A program made the position numbers and the translations under genes. DNA of 64,000 bases from NCBI GenBank assembly GCA_023512835.1, contig CM042086.1:9983559-10047558 (forward strand), written 5' to 3'. This stretch comes from Taxillus chinensis. Lineage: Eukaryota; Streptophyta; Magnoliopsida; Santalales; Loranthaceae. Positions within the stretch are counted from its first letter, which is position 1, and every line of letters starts with the position of its first letter. The notes under the pieces were generated by a model. It had not been told where the DNA came from and did not search any database. It saw nothing but the letters and a program-made list of their open reading frames with translations. This document shows, one piece after another, positions 22,961 to 39,239 of the stretch.

Positions 22961-24377
22961 ACACAAAAGATAAAACACCACCTTGAGGAGCAAAACAATC
23001 ATCGAACTCCAGCTTCCGTTCGTATTATTCCATTTTCTTCCCGACGGCCGACACCCGCTGCCGCCTCATCACCCTTCACGGATCGACATCCTCCGACGCC
23101 TGATCATCACCCTTCACAGCTTCACAAATTCACCTTCACCGGCTCTGGCGACTGGCGGTCCGCCTCTCAGCCTTTGCAATTGATTTTGTTGTTTGACAAT
23201 TGAGATTTGAGACCGGATCCGTGTGAAACACTGAGTCTCTTTCACTCTAACTGTCTGAGGTATATACAAAGTGCATAATATTTTTTATTTAATTTACAAA
23301 GTGCAAACGTGGAATTGATTATATATACAATAATGCCAATATACAATACACAATTAAATTATTATATAAATACAATCAATGAAACCAATGAGGTCTAATA
23401 TTTTTCACCTACCATCACACAAATTATGTAATATAATTATGTAAGTATTTATATAAATTATGTAATTATAAATTATGTAAGACAGAGAGGACAGTCAGTG
23501 TTGTGTATCTTACCAACTACTACGTACCAACGGCAGATTACTATAAAATTTTAACAACAATAACAATCGCTAAATTATATAAATATATAATATAACCGTT
23601 AATTTTTGAAACAACAATAACAATCGCTAAAAATAAAAATAAAAAACCTCAACGTGCGGTTTTTTCTTCCCACGCAGCAAACTCGCGCTTGTCCAAAAGC
23701 AGGTACCTAAAAAAGTTCCAAAACCAAGGAAGGTTTCTTTAGGAATATTAAAGTCGTTTTTAGTTTTTTTTGGGAATATAAAATAGACAACTACTTCAAT
23801 ATTTCCAAAACACAAAAACTTTGGTGGCACCAACTTTGTTGGACCATCAATCGATTCGATGCTTTGAGTATATCGTTGTTTTGTGGAGGAGTCGCCCTCC
23901 CTCCTCAATGCATGAATTATATGTAGTTGTGGTAAAGGTTTACGAATTCTAAGGTACAGATCGCACGGTAATTTGATAGGAAACTCAGCTAAATTCTAAC
24001 GTAATATGTGTGATGTGTTTAAAAAACACATCACGTGAGTTTTATTGTGTCACATTACAATTTGGTTGCAAATGACACTGATTCATCTGAATATTAATAT
24101 TGAATTTAAATACGTGGGTCTCACAGTTTTTTCATTTATTTGTAAATTTAAATTTAAATTTTGCTAGAGATGTCAATAACTTTTAATTTTTTAAATTTTA
24201 AATTTTTCTTCTACTTTATTACCTAAGCTTACTCTAATTTTCATAGAACTCATTTTTAAAAAAAACATAATTTTTTTACAACATAATTTATGTCTTTTTT
24301 TTTTCAAAACTCAGAATTAAATGCCAACTTCAATAAAAATTCAAAATACAAAAATCAAAACGTGTAACAACGTTACA

Positions 24378-24421
<44 letters not shown>

Positions 24422-24424
24422 TGG
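22961..24424. other. Intergenic sequence, no gene recognised
   Basis: A GC-richer stretch at 22980-23190 has open frames but no recognisable protein. The rest is AT-rich. A CA then TA microsatellite closes it. Confidence 0.55.
24378..24420. repeat. (CA)n-(TA)n compound microsatellite
   Basis: About 12 CA units followed by about 9 TA units. Confidence 0.95.
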
Positions 24425-24439
24425 AAAAGAGTAATGTTA

Positions 24440-24940
24440 CGTACAACCGGTTCCTCCAATAAGTTTACTCGACGTAACGAGAGCGTTGCAAAATCAAGTG
24501 GGAGAGGATGTCACACCCCGAACAACTTAGTATCTGTGGGCATCTCCCAAGTGACGCAAGTGCGTGCTATTTAAGGAGAAGTAAGGTGGAAAGCGTAGCT
24601 CGATGCGGACGGAAAATGCTCCATGATAGTTCGTGAGGGAAATCGATAGAGCTCCTTCCTGGAGTTTAGACGTACCGACCCGATTAAATGCGGAGAGTAC
24701 ACCGCTAATTAAGGACTTGGTTATGAAGAGGGGACTTGGCCATTCCTACATAAATTGGTCGAAAACCAAATCATTCTCCTGATGAGCCCAAGGTAGTGCA
24801 AAACCAGTCTACGTATACCCCGATCGATATGACTTACTTGAAACATCTACTAGGGGTGACCGAGTATCGCATCAGGTGAAAACCCTAATAACGGAACACG
24901 GAGAAGTGTTCCTACGTGAATACCGCATAATATACCTGCA
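24440..24940. other. Unidentified island of balanced composition, possible LTR fragment
   Basis: About 500 bases of near-50% GC sequence set in AT-rich DNA. It contains TGTCACACCCCGAAC at about 24509, which resembles the end of many plant Ty3/gypsy LTRs, and a hairpin GGAACAC/GTGTTCC at 24893-24912. It has no long open frame and no partner copy in the window. Identity unknown. Confidence 0.4.
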
Positions 24941-25789
24941 ACTAGACTTTTTCTATCTATTTTATATTTAAACATTTATACATGTATATATAAAATCATG
25001 TAATTCTTTTTTTTAATTAAAATAGAATAACATGGTGGAGGTATGTTTACATTTTATAAACTCCAATGTAAAACATTTATTATATAAATAAAATATAATT
25101 TTATTAGCTAATTGATTACATAATTATTTTAATAAGCATTTCTTATTATTTAACACGTACTCTTTTATGTTTTTTAAGATTATTTTTAATTTATCATTGA
25201 ATAATTATCATATATACATGACAAGTCTTGAGTGGCAGCAGTCACCTCATCGTAAAAAAAAAAAAAAAAAAAGGAAGAGAGGGGAACTAGGGTACCAGAC
25301 GTGATGACTTGAAGGTGCACACGGAGAGAGAGCGCCAATTTAAAGGGTACTCCCTGAGTAGTCATAAAAGACATCATTCTTATAAAAATAAAAAATTCGG
25401 GAAACTCTATTTTTAAATTTTAAAAGTCAATAAAAAAATTCTAAATTCTTGCTGATATTGATTTTACCTTGATAAAATTGTACTAAAAATCGGTACATAG
25501 CAATTCACTTTTCAAGATGGTTTTTTGAGTATTTTACCAGTTCGGCAGTTCCGGCAATTTTAATACAACATTAGCGAAATTCCTATAATTGACAATAACG
25601 TCCCATTTATTAATTGGAGCCTAGCTTAAAATAAAATTACTACTACATATAATAATACATAAGCAAATAAATTTTCTAAAAAATTATATAGTTGTAAAAT
25701 AATTTTTAAAAATTGTTAAGCGACATAAACTTTTCAAACACCTCGCCAAACATTTGTGGAATTCTTAACGACATAAACTTTTCAAGATT
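24941..25789. other. AT-rich intergenic sequence
   Basis: No gene seen. A third copy of the GTGATGACTTGAAGGTGC repeat lies at 25301-25335 after a poly-A run. Partial overlapping copies of the chaperonin downstream flank begin near 25400. Confidence 0.55.
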
Positions 25790-26816
25790 TTTTTGGTGTA
25801 TTTTACCAGTTCCGGCAATTTTAATACAACAATAATGTCGTAGAATTCTTATAATTGATAATACGTCCCATTTATTAATCGGAGCGTAGCTTAAAATAGA
25901 ATTACTACTACAAATAATACACAAGAAAATGAATTTCCTAAAAATTATATAATTGTAAAACATGACAATTATTATTAATTAAAATAAAATTTGGAAATAA
26001 AAAACTTTTTTTGGCATGTAGATGGTATTATAATTGTATCATCCTAGCACAGCATTTAAAAAAGAAACTGACGAAAATAAAGATAGTATACGCAAGGTAG
26101 GCAACACAATTAGACGGCAAGTCAATACAGTAAACCCATTTCTGGGGCTCATGAGGAGGTTACACGCCGAGAACTAGATTTACAAACACTCAATCACCCA
26201 TTTCCCCGCAATCTGGGAAGCTATGATTGCTACCACCCCGCCAGCCTACGTGCGTTTTGTTTTATCCTGGCATGACAGAAGGAAAATGAGGGATGGTAAG
26301 TAAACAAACCAAATGGTCTTTTTTCTTTAAAAAAAAAAGGTCTATTTGAGTTTGGGATTATGAACCTGAGTTGTCCATCGGGTTTCCCGCGGGAACGGAT
26401 TCAATAGCGTGTTTTAATAGGCATCAGGTGAACAAAGGATTCAATAGCGTGTTTTAATAGGCATAGTCATAATTTTTTTATTTTTTATTTTTTTTATTTT
26501 TTTTATTTTTGATCTCTGGCCCTCCCCCAATTTTTTATTAACCGCTGCTAGTCATAATTCATAAGCAAGAAACATCGTCAACTAGCACTCGCCTTTGTCG
26601 GATCGATAATTCCAGCCACCATTAGATTCTCATAGTTTCCAGTAGCAGCGTTGTATCCATATTTGGGATCATCGCTCGAGAGCACCTGAAGAGATATACA
26701 AACGCAACATTGTAAATAGGAAGGGAATAAAAAAAAAAATATACATATCTGGGTAAGCTAAAGATTCAAAAAATATGTACCTTTTCACTAACCACGCTCC
26801 CATTAACACCCGCATT
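25790..26816 (-). pseudogene. Chaperonin-60 beta 3' fragment of B type (dead)
   Basis: The downstream flank (25790-26357) matches 34380-35004 next to copy B. The last exon survives only from the stop (26358-26360) to about 26398, where it is joined directly to intron sequence. Exon 12 (26593-26685) is intact in reading but its donor is GC instead of GT. Exon 11 is cut at 26816 and fused to the downstream flank of copy A. A 25-base segment starting ATTCAATAGCGTG is repeated near 26400 and 26440. This is a recombination scar, not a gene. Confidence 0.85.
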
Positions 26817-26991
26817 ACCACAAACAGGGAAGCTATATTTGCTACCGTCCGTTCGGCTTCCCACGGTTGAAAGAAAATCAGTAACCATATCCTGGCATAA
26901 CAGAAGGAAATGAGACATTGTTAACCAAATGGTCCAAATGCATCTCAAGAAATTCAACACAACTCAACAGCATATTTCATTTGGGTTGGGA

Positions 26992-29900
26992 TTATGAACC
27001 TGAGTTGTCCATTGGGTTTCCGGCGGGAACCGGTTCAGGTTCCTTGATTTCAACAACCACACAATCAGACATCAAGAAAGTTTTGGCTACTGACGATGCA
27101 TGTTCCAGGCAACATCTCACCACCTGAAAGATTCCAAAGCGTTTTAATAGCATAATCACAGATTAAACGTTTTAGCAGTTGCCCAAAACTCAAAACAATG
27201 AACTGCACTGACCTTTGCAGGATCGATAATTCTAGCCACCATTAGATCCTCATAGTTTCCAGTAGCAGCATTGTATCCAAATTTGGGATCATCACTTGAG
27301 AGCACCTGACCAAAAAACACACATCGACCATTGTAACTAGGAATGGAAGAATATGTGTGTGTATATAAATCTCTGTGCGCTAAAGAATATAAAATATGTA
27401 CCTTTTCACTAACCACGCCTCCATTAGCACCAGCATTTTTGGCAATCAGCTTCAATGGGTAGACTAATGCTCTCTTAACAATATCAGCACCAACCTACAA
27501 AGTACAAATCATTTGAAAACCTCTCCAGTATTTTGAGAACATAAGACACCAATTACATAATGGCATAGTTTAAGGGCCACAGTTTACCACAAACAATATT
27601 GGCATGCTTTGAAACCTGATAAATTCATGTATTGAGATCTCAAAAATCCAACAATAATGTCATATTTGATGCACTTCAGAATTTCAATAAATTTCACAAG
27701 CATATGCAGGCCACCTTTGATTCATGTATTGAGATCTCACGCGTTTTGTGGATAAATATTAATAATTACCTTTTCCTCATCATTATTAAGCTTGTCCTTA
27801 ATAGCGTCCACCTTTGATGCAAGCCGTAGAAGGGTGCATCCCCCACCTACAACAATACCTTCCTCAACAGCCGCCTGATTTCATAAAAGCATTTCAGGGA
27901 TGTTTAAAGTCGCACAAAATCCATAATAGATTGGGGAAAAAAATCATTAGCAATTGCCATTACCTTCGTAGCATTTAAAGCATCCTCAACCCTCAGCTTC
28001 TTTTCTTTCAGTTCAGTCTCAGTTTGTGCTCCAACCTTTAAGATTTCCAACGAAAACTCAAACAAATCTAACATGTACTACAAAAGATTTCAAAAATCAA
28101 CTCAACTTTCTAAATTAATCAATGGCTTACTTGAACAACAGCAACACCACCAGATAATTTTGCAATTCTCTCATTTAATTTTTCTTTCTCATAATCTTGC
28201 TCTGCAGCCTACAGGAAATACATGCATAATTTACATCACAAGATTCATATAACAAATAGCAAACTGTGTGCATAACCATGTGGATACACACAAAGAGAAA
28301 AAGATTGGTACCTCAATAAGATTTCTAATCTGTGCCACTCGTTTGTTAACTGCTTCTTCAGTGCTTCCATCACCAACAATCGTGGTGGCATTCTTGGTGA
28401 GTACCACCTTGGCAGCATGGCCAAGGACTTCATTTGTTGCTTTGTCTAATGTAAGGCCTACTTCGTCTCTAATTACAGTTCCTGTAAGTAGCCACATACG
28501 ATTGGGTTGGAGATATGATAAGGAAATATATAAACCGACAACATATCATGACAAAAGGTTCTCCTACACAAGGACAATCAGAAAACATATCATGCCCAAC
28601 AAAACAGACGGCAAGGTTAGACATTGATTTGAAGTTGAAAATAAGGTCTAAAATATAATAACAATAAGCAAAAATGCGGCCAAGACAGCAAGCATGTGCT
28701 AACCTCCTGTCAAAATGGCAATGTCGTCAAGGTACTGGCTCTTGCGTTCTCCAAAACCAGGAGCCTTTAGTGCAGCGATTTTCAAAGCCCCTCTGAGCTT
28801 ATTCACAACAAGGGTAGCCAAAGCCTCCTGTTCAATGTCTTCTGCCACTATCAGAATTGGGTAACCGCCTCTAATAGCTTCTTCTAAGACTTTAACAATA
28901 TCCCTTGCAGTTGTTATCTTTTTTGTCAACTAGAAGCAACTGCAGCATGGAAGAAACAGCAGTTACTGAAAAAAATTCAAAAATATGATTCTAACAAATA
29001 ACAGGAGCCACCAATATGATCAGATGCAATGCCTACCTTGCAGTTTTCGTATTCAACTGCCATCTTCTCACTATCAGTTACAAAATATGGTGAGATATAA
29101 CCACGATCAAACTGCATTCCTTCAACCACAGAGGTTGTTCTCGGCACTTTTACCCTCTTCAGGAGTCACCACACCTATTCGGCCCACTTTGTTCATTGCT
29201 TTAGCAATCATATTTCCAATTTCATAGTTGTTCCCTGCACTGACAGCAGCAACATCTGCCAACTCGCTGTCTTCAACCTGTAGGTCAATACTTTAGTCAT
29301 TACAATATAGATATTCACTAGACACCAATAAACCTCCTGCGAGAAGCCAATTTGCCTCTTTGGACCATGGTAATAAATCATGGATAGGCCACAGACATTG
29401 ACTCATACTTATTACATAAAAATAGATTACTCTCTGTCAAATATCACTTGAATTTTACCTCTTTTGACACTAATTTAAGCTCCGACACAAGAGCTTTTGT
29501 AGTTTTCTCAATGCCTCGAGTGATTAAAACAGGGTTTGCACCAGCTGCTAGCACCTAAATAATATATGCAGCTATAATTGTGCTGCAGTTGATTATGCAC
29601 TGCGAGAACAAATACTCTATAGGACTATCAATCAAAATACCTTCACGCCTTCTGCAATAAGACCCTGTGCAAGAACGACTGATGTTGTTGTAGCATCCCC
29701 AGCCAAGTCATTCGTCTTTGCAGCAGCCTGTCTGACCAGCTTAGCACCAATGTTCTCAACTGGGTCTGCCAACTCAACCTATAAGGCCAAAATATTCCTT
29801 CTGATCAGCAATATGGTTACATTAAAACTAGTCAATTATCACCATGAATATAAGCATGATTCGTGTCTGACATGAAGAGCACATAGTATAATGAAGAAGA

Positions 29901-30608
29901 AGAAAAAATCATAACCAAAAGAAACACCTATGTATCATAATTCATTGGGTTGTTCGCATTAGATTGTAACAGATGTATACTGTTGAACTTTCAATTGGCT
30001 TGTAAATTTTTCAAGAACGACAAATATTGCAAACCTACATAAACCACGGGCCCAATCTCATATAAATGCTTGAATCTAGGCCCCGTTTTAGATGCGATTC
30101 ATAAAGCGTTTATTGCAATCCATATTTTTGATAACATCAGCGTGCTGTGCCGTGTACCTCTTTGGCAACAGTCACACCACCATTGACAATTCTTGGAGAT
30201 CCATACTTGCTCTCCAGAACAACGTTCCTGCCATTTGGGCCAAGAGTGACTCCCACTAAATCTGCGAGCTTGTTCACGCCAATCTAAGAGCACAGAAACA
30301 AAAGTAATAAGAAAAGCGGAAAAAAGCAAAAGGCAGCATGGTCCCACAATCACATGAAAACTCACCTGCAGCTTCTTAACAGCTGATCCGTCCTTGTTAA
30401 AGTGCAGATCCTTGGCCGTGGTACAAATTTTGGAAGAACGGTACCTGCCTGAGGTTACAATCTGGCGCCTGCAGAGGGAGGTTGGAGAAATGGAAGCAAA
30501 AGAAGACAACCTCTTCGACGAAGAGGCCAGTTTCTTATCCATACCATGGTTGTTGCTAGAAGCAGCCAATAAACCAATTGAAGATATTGCAGTGAAACTA
30601 GACGCCAT
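26992..30608 (-). pseudogene. Plastid chaperonin-60 beta, copy A (decayed)
   Basis: Thirteen exons on the minus strand: 30366-30608, 30158-30283, 29641-29778, 29459-29554, 29037-29277, 28704-28939, 28312-28481, 28131-28208, 27964-28035, 27770-27874, 27402-27494, 27213-27305, 26992-27123. Splice sites look normal. The product would be a plastid chaperonin subunit that folds proteins such as Rubisco; the N-terminus resembles a transit peptide. Conserved ATP-site residues are changed: GPKGRN is [14 protein letters not shown] is [15 protein letters not shown] is AGDATTT. A 2-base deletion near 29130 in exon 5 leads to a stop soon after, and exon 6 has an extra base in an A run (28919-28924). With substitutions at invariant residues as well as indels, loss of function is more likely than sequencing error. 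Confidence 0.9.
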
Positions 30609-31364
30609 CTATTTTCCTTGCGAATATAAAAAACAATCGACAAATGAATCAGTGAGCAAACATGCTATGGAAAATTTACAAACTTCAACTCTTGAAAGCT
30701 CACTTCACATCAATTTTGGTTTTTTTTCCTCCCACATTGGAGAACAAAAAATTTTCTTGGGAAACAAGCAGAAAATATCAAATCAAAAGCCCTTCTTAAG
30801 CTCATTTCATGCCCAACTCGGTTGCTTCGCTTTTTATTGGGTGAAAAAAAGATCGGGAAACAAACAGAAATTATCAACCCACATTAACAGACTACGTAAT
30901 GATGAACACGAGTCAACCCATAGACAGGCAGTTAAAACCCAATTTGAATTTCACGTCAATTTGTTTCCTGTTTTTCCCACCGTGATACTGATTGATAATG
31001 AAATTTTCTCCGGAAACAAACATAAAACAAATCGAACAGAGACGAATCGCAGAGGTCAGAGCGAGAGGAAGAAATGGAGAGCTCACCAGCGAAATGACGG
31101 CCGGGCGGGGCGGAGAAGAGACTGCGTGGGGAGGGGTGGGTAGTTGGCCGACAATGAGTGGGGAGGGAAGGGGTGGTACGGTGTAGGCTTGTAGCGTAGC
31201 GCAGTGTAGGGTTTTTCAGCGAGGGGTGGGTTTTAGGAGGAACATTGGTGTTGCGTAAAATACCGGAAATCCAAAACCATATGATAAAATTTTAACACAC
31301 ATTATATTACATATACACGTATAATACAAATCATATATAAATAAACCACGTACACTGGGTATTT

Positions 31365-31600
31365 AAATTAATTAATTCTGAGTTTAACCGAAAGTCAGAA
31401 GTACATGATTCTAGTTATGTATTGATTTCCATTAATTCAAGATCACTTGGAAGGAAGATATTGATTTTCATTAACTCATTTGTTGGAAAAAAAGAAATTA
31501 AATAAAAAAACTGGTATAGCGTACATATCCCAAAATTTACATAAAAAAACTATGTGAAATTCCCAGGAATTAACACCGAAACAGAGTAACAAATTCTTGT
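31365..31600 (+). repeat. Duplicated B3 downstream flank
   Basis: Matches 20520-20720, including GAGTTTAACCGAAAGTC and CATATCCCAAAATTTACAT. Confidence 0.75.
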
Positions 31601-32105
31601 CATTGCTACCACCATAGTATCAATAACACTAATCCGGTCTCTCCACTTTATTTTATTTATTTTATTTATAAATAAATATTTAAAAAAAGCAAGAACAAAA
31701 TAAACTTTAAAAAACAAAATCTATCTATTGTAAAATTTCAGACGAAGGATAATGATGAAAAACAGAGCATAAAACAACCGATTTATTTCTTCACACACAA
31801 TCTATCTCTTACAATATACGAAACAACAATAGAAGCAAACTGACTTACAACTGCCAAATATATAAGCTGAGCTAAGCCTATTGCACAGATATATTAAATA
31901 GCACACGCACGCTGACACGCGAAATATATATATAAAACACACACACAACATTACATATAGATTTGCAGTCCTAATTAAAGGCATGCATTAAAAAGCGCAA
32001 GTTAACGCAACAGATTAAAAAGCGCGCGAAATGGGCGACGACGACGTCCATTATTTTTTTTTTTTGAATAAGGAAGTTGCGGTAGCGGACGGAGAAGACG
32101 AAGCG
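31600..32105 (+). repeat. Left arm of B3 inverted repeat
   Basis: Matches the reverse complement of 33245-33690 and, in direct orientation, 20790-21240. It includes the 3' end of a B3 coding region. The spacer to the right arm is about 1.1 kb. Confidence 0.8.
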
Positions 32106-32273
32106 GCGGTTGGAAGTGTCCCAATGCAACCCAATCTGGTCGCCGGCGATGAGCGCCCTCCTCTTCACGAACTCCGCCGACCAATTGCCATTGAGGACGT
32201 AACTCTTGCTGCTCCTCCACCTCTTGAAGGTCATGCCGTGAAGCGTCTTCGTATCGCCATCATACACCCGCAC
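31971..32273 (-). pseudogene. B3-domain gene, truncated copy
   Basis: Encodes only the C-terminal half of the B3 domain: RVYDGDTKTLHGMTFKRW, SYVLNGNWSAEFVKRRAL, AGDQIGLHWD. The first 50 or so residues seen in the copy at 21.2-21.6 kb are missing. The upstream region with its TATA box (near 32360) is kept, so an internal deletion removed the N-terminus. A long T run near 32046 changes the C-terminal end so that the frame continues past the original stop. Confidence 0.75.
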
Positions 32274-32489
32274 TCGATGTCACGACATTAAAGGAATTCA
32301 TCTTTGGTACGTACCACTGAGTCAAGACCCTGCAGCCTGCAGGTTTCATCGTCCTGCTTTATATAGTAGGAGGCCGGTGGGGATTAGTCCACAATACTGT
32401 AGCCGTAGCGATGCGGGGTCAACAAAGGCCGGATTAGTGTTATACAGTTATAATGGTGTGGTGGTAGCAATGGTACAATAATGATGGAG

Positions 32490-33010
32490 TGTAGAGACCG
32501 GATTAATGTTATTTTCTCCGTCTGAATTTGTTACTGTGTTTCGGTGTTAATTACCTGGAATCTCACATAGTCTTTTTAATGTAAATTTTGGATTTTTTGT
32601 TTTTTTTTATTTTTTGTTAGAGCTAGTAGTAAATTTTAAATATATTTTTCTATAGAAAAAAAATTATAAAATCATCCTATAGTATTTTCTAATATATTAA
32701 TAAGTATTATTTACTTTTTTTAAAATTATTAAATTATATATAAAAAATTTCTTACTTTTTATTTTCATATTTTTCATAATATTTTTTTTATTCTATATTA
32801 AATTATAAAAATTATTATTAAATAAAAATAATAATATATAATATTATTTTAAAAATATAAAAAGTGCTTTACGAAATCAATATATATTTATATAAAAAAT
32901 TAAAAATTAATTTAAATTTATAAATTAACAAATAATTAAATATTTAGAACATTGAATATGTAATCCCCCTCTCTCTCCTCACAAATAAGTTAATGGAAAT
33001 CAATAATTTA
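32490..33010. repeat. Direct repeat, first copy
   Basis: Aligns with 33715-34200. It starts with CGGATTA.TGTTATTTTCTCC and ends with CAAATAAGTTAATGGAAATC. The core is AT-rich. This is the downstream flank of the B3 unit in reverse orientation. Confidence 0.75.
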
Positions 33011-33244
33011 AATTTGTGTTGGGATCCCTGGCTTTTAATTGTAATCTTACGACTTTTTGTTGGGCAATTGCCCAAACTTGTTACTTTTTCCTGTCTTAAC
33101 TTAATATTTCATTACTTAAAGTCAAAGAAAAAGGACAGTACTGTCACGCGAGTTAACTCGCGCGCGTATAAATATATATAACTCGCCCGCGGAGCCAACC
33201 TTTTTCTGCTGCGCGCGAGTATATAGACAGACCTACACTCCACC

Positions 33245-33690
33245 CGCTTCGTCTTCTCCGTCCGCTACCGCAACTTCCTTATTCAAAAAAAAAAAAAAAC
33301 AATCGACGTCGTCGTCGTCGGCCATTTCGCGCGCTTTTTAATGCATGCCTTTAAGTAGGACTGCAAATCTATATGTAATGTTGTGTGTGTGTTTTATATA
33401 TTTCGCGTGTCAGCGTGCGTGTGCTATTTAATATATCTGTGCAATAGGCTCAGCTCAGCTTATGTATTTGCCTCTATTGTTATTTAATATATTGTAAGAT
33501 TCTGTGTTAAGAAATAAATCATTTGTTTTATGCTCGTTTTTCATCTTTACCCTTCGTCTAAAATTTTACAATAGATAGATTTTGTTTTTTTAAGTTTATT
33601 TTCTTTTTGCTTTTTTAAATATTTATTTATAAATAAAATAAAGATGAGAGACCGGATTAGCGTTATTGATACTATGGTGGTAGCAATAGT
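33245..33690 (-). repeat. Right arm of B3 inverted repeat, with 16-codon B3 remnant
   Basis: The reverse complement of 31600-32105. At 33246-33285 on the plus strand it reads RFVFSVRYRNFLI, the end of a B3 domain, and nothing upstream of that remains. Hence this is a third B3 copy in opposite orientation, reduced to its 3' end and flank. Confidence 0.78.
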
Positions 33691-33714
33691 ACCATGACTA
33701 TGGTGTTAATTACG

Positions 33715-34200
33715 ATGAGAGACCGGATTAGTGTTATTTTCTCCGTCTGAATTTGTTACTCTGTTTCGGTGTTAATTACCTGTAATCTCACATAGTTTAA
33801 CGTAAATTTTGAGATTTTTGTTCTTTTGGTTAGAGCATGATTTTAAATATATTTATTTTAAAAAAAAATTAAAAAAATCATAAAATCATTCTATATTAAT
33901 CACATAATTTAAGTACTATTTACTATTTTTTTTAATTATTAAATTATATAAAAAAATTATTTCTTTCTTTCATATTTTTCATAATATTTTTTATATTAAA
34001 TTATAAAAATTATTATTAAATAAAAAAATGATATAAAAAATTAATTTACGAAAAACTATTATGATTTATATAGAAAATCAAAAATTAATTTAAATTTATA
34101 AATTAAAAAATTATTAAATATCTGATATGTTAGAATATAGTGAATATGTAACCCACCTCTCTCTCCCCCACAAATAAGTTAATGGAAATCAATATCATAA
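33715..34200. repeat. Direct repeat, second copy
   Basis: Pairs with 32490-33010. Confidence 0.75.
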
Positions 34201-35004
34201 GTGATCTTGAATTAATGGAGATCAATACATGACCAAAATCATATATTTTTGTCTTGTGGTTAAACTTGAATTTTAAAATTATTATACAAGTTAATAATAA
34301 TTCTAAATTTCAAAACTCAATGAAAAAAACTCAAAACTCTTGCTGATAACGATTCTAACTCTATAAAATTGTATTAAAATCGGCACATAGCAATTCACTT
34401 TTCAAGATTTTTTGGTGTATTTTACCAGTTCCGACAATTTTAATACAACAATAATGTCGTGGAATTCTTATAATTGATAATACATCCCATTCATTAATCG
34501 GAGCGTAGCTTAAAATAGAATTACTACTACAAATAATACACAAGAAAATAAATTTCCTAAAAATTATATAATTGTAAAACATGTCAATTATTATTAATTA
34601 AAATAAAATTTGGAAATAAAAACTTTTTTGGCATGTAGATGGTATTATAATTGTATCATCCTAGCACAGCATTTAAAAAGAAACTGACGAAAATAAAGAT
34701 AGTATACGCAAGGTAGGCAACACAATTAGACGGCAAGTCAATACAGTTAACCCATTTCTGGGGCTCATGAGGAGGTTACACGCCGAGAACTAGATTTACA
34801 AAAACTCAATCACCCATTTCCCCGCAATCTGGGAAGCTATGATTGCTACCACCAGCCAGCCTACGTGCGTTTTGCTTTCATCGGCTGAGACATTAAATCA
34901 GTAGCCATATCCTGGCATGACAGAAGGAAAATGAGGGATGGTAAGTAAACAAACCAAATGGTCTTTTTCTTTAAAAAAAAAAAAAAGTCTATTTGAGTTT
35001 GGGA

Positions 35005-38638
<3,634 letters not shown>

Positions 38639-39239
38639 CTAGCCCCTAACAAGGATTAAGCAACTTAGTTATCATGGCGGTAGACAGAATCAACAATCAT
38701 TTACAAAATTCAATCCATCTAAGTACCCAAAAATGAAATTACAACTCTCATTCCTTGTCACTTATCAGTTATTTTTCCCAGGAAACAAACAGAAAATATG
38801 AAAGCAATCAATGAACAAACCCGACACAATTAATATATACATTTTAAAAAAAAACAATTACCCAGAAACACGCAGATATCACATAATCAGTTAACAAACT
38901 AATCAATGAACAGAAAGCTCGCCAATCATTTTCGCTCGAATACAACCAACCCATTAAGAGAACTCAACAGGCAATTAGAGCTAATTCCAGGCCAGGTTTG
39001 CTTCTTTTTTTTTCCCCTTTTTCGTTTCTCCAACGCGATACAAACAGAAAACAAATCGAACAGAGGCGAATCGCAGAGGTCAGAGCAAGAGGAGAAGTGG
39101 AGGGCTCACCGGAGAAATGACGGCCAGGCGAAGAAGAAGAAGAAGAAGAGACGGCGAGGGGTGGGCGCCTGGGCGGGTGGCCAACAATGAGCGAAGAGGG
39201 TGGAGTGTGCGTGTGTAGGGTTTTTCAGTTGGGTTGGGT

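Noticed and set aside
24775..24815. Hammerhead-ribozyme-like CTGATGAG...GCAAAAC
   Set aside because: The conserved GAAA is missing, stem II has a mismatch, and no matching cleavage site or tandem partner was found.
30394..31186. A 249-residue plus-strand frame
   Set aside because: It is antisense to chaperonin exon 1 and its leader region; no independent protein features.
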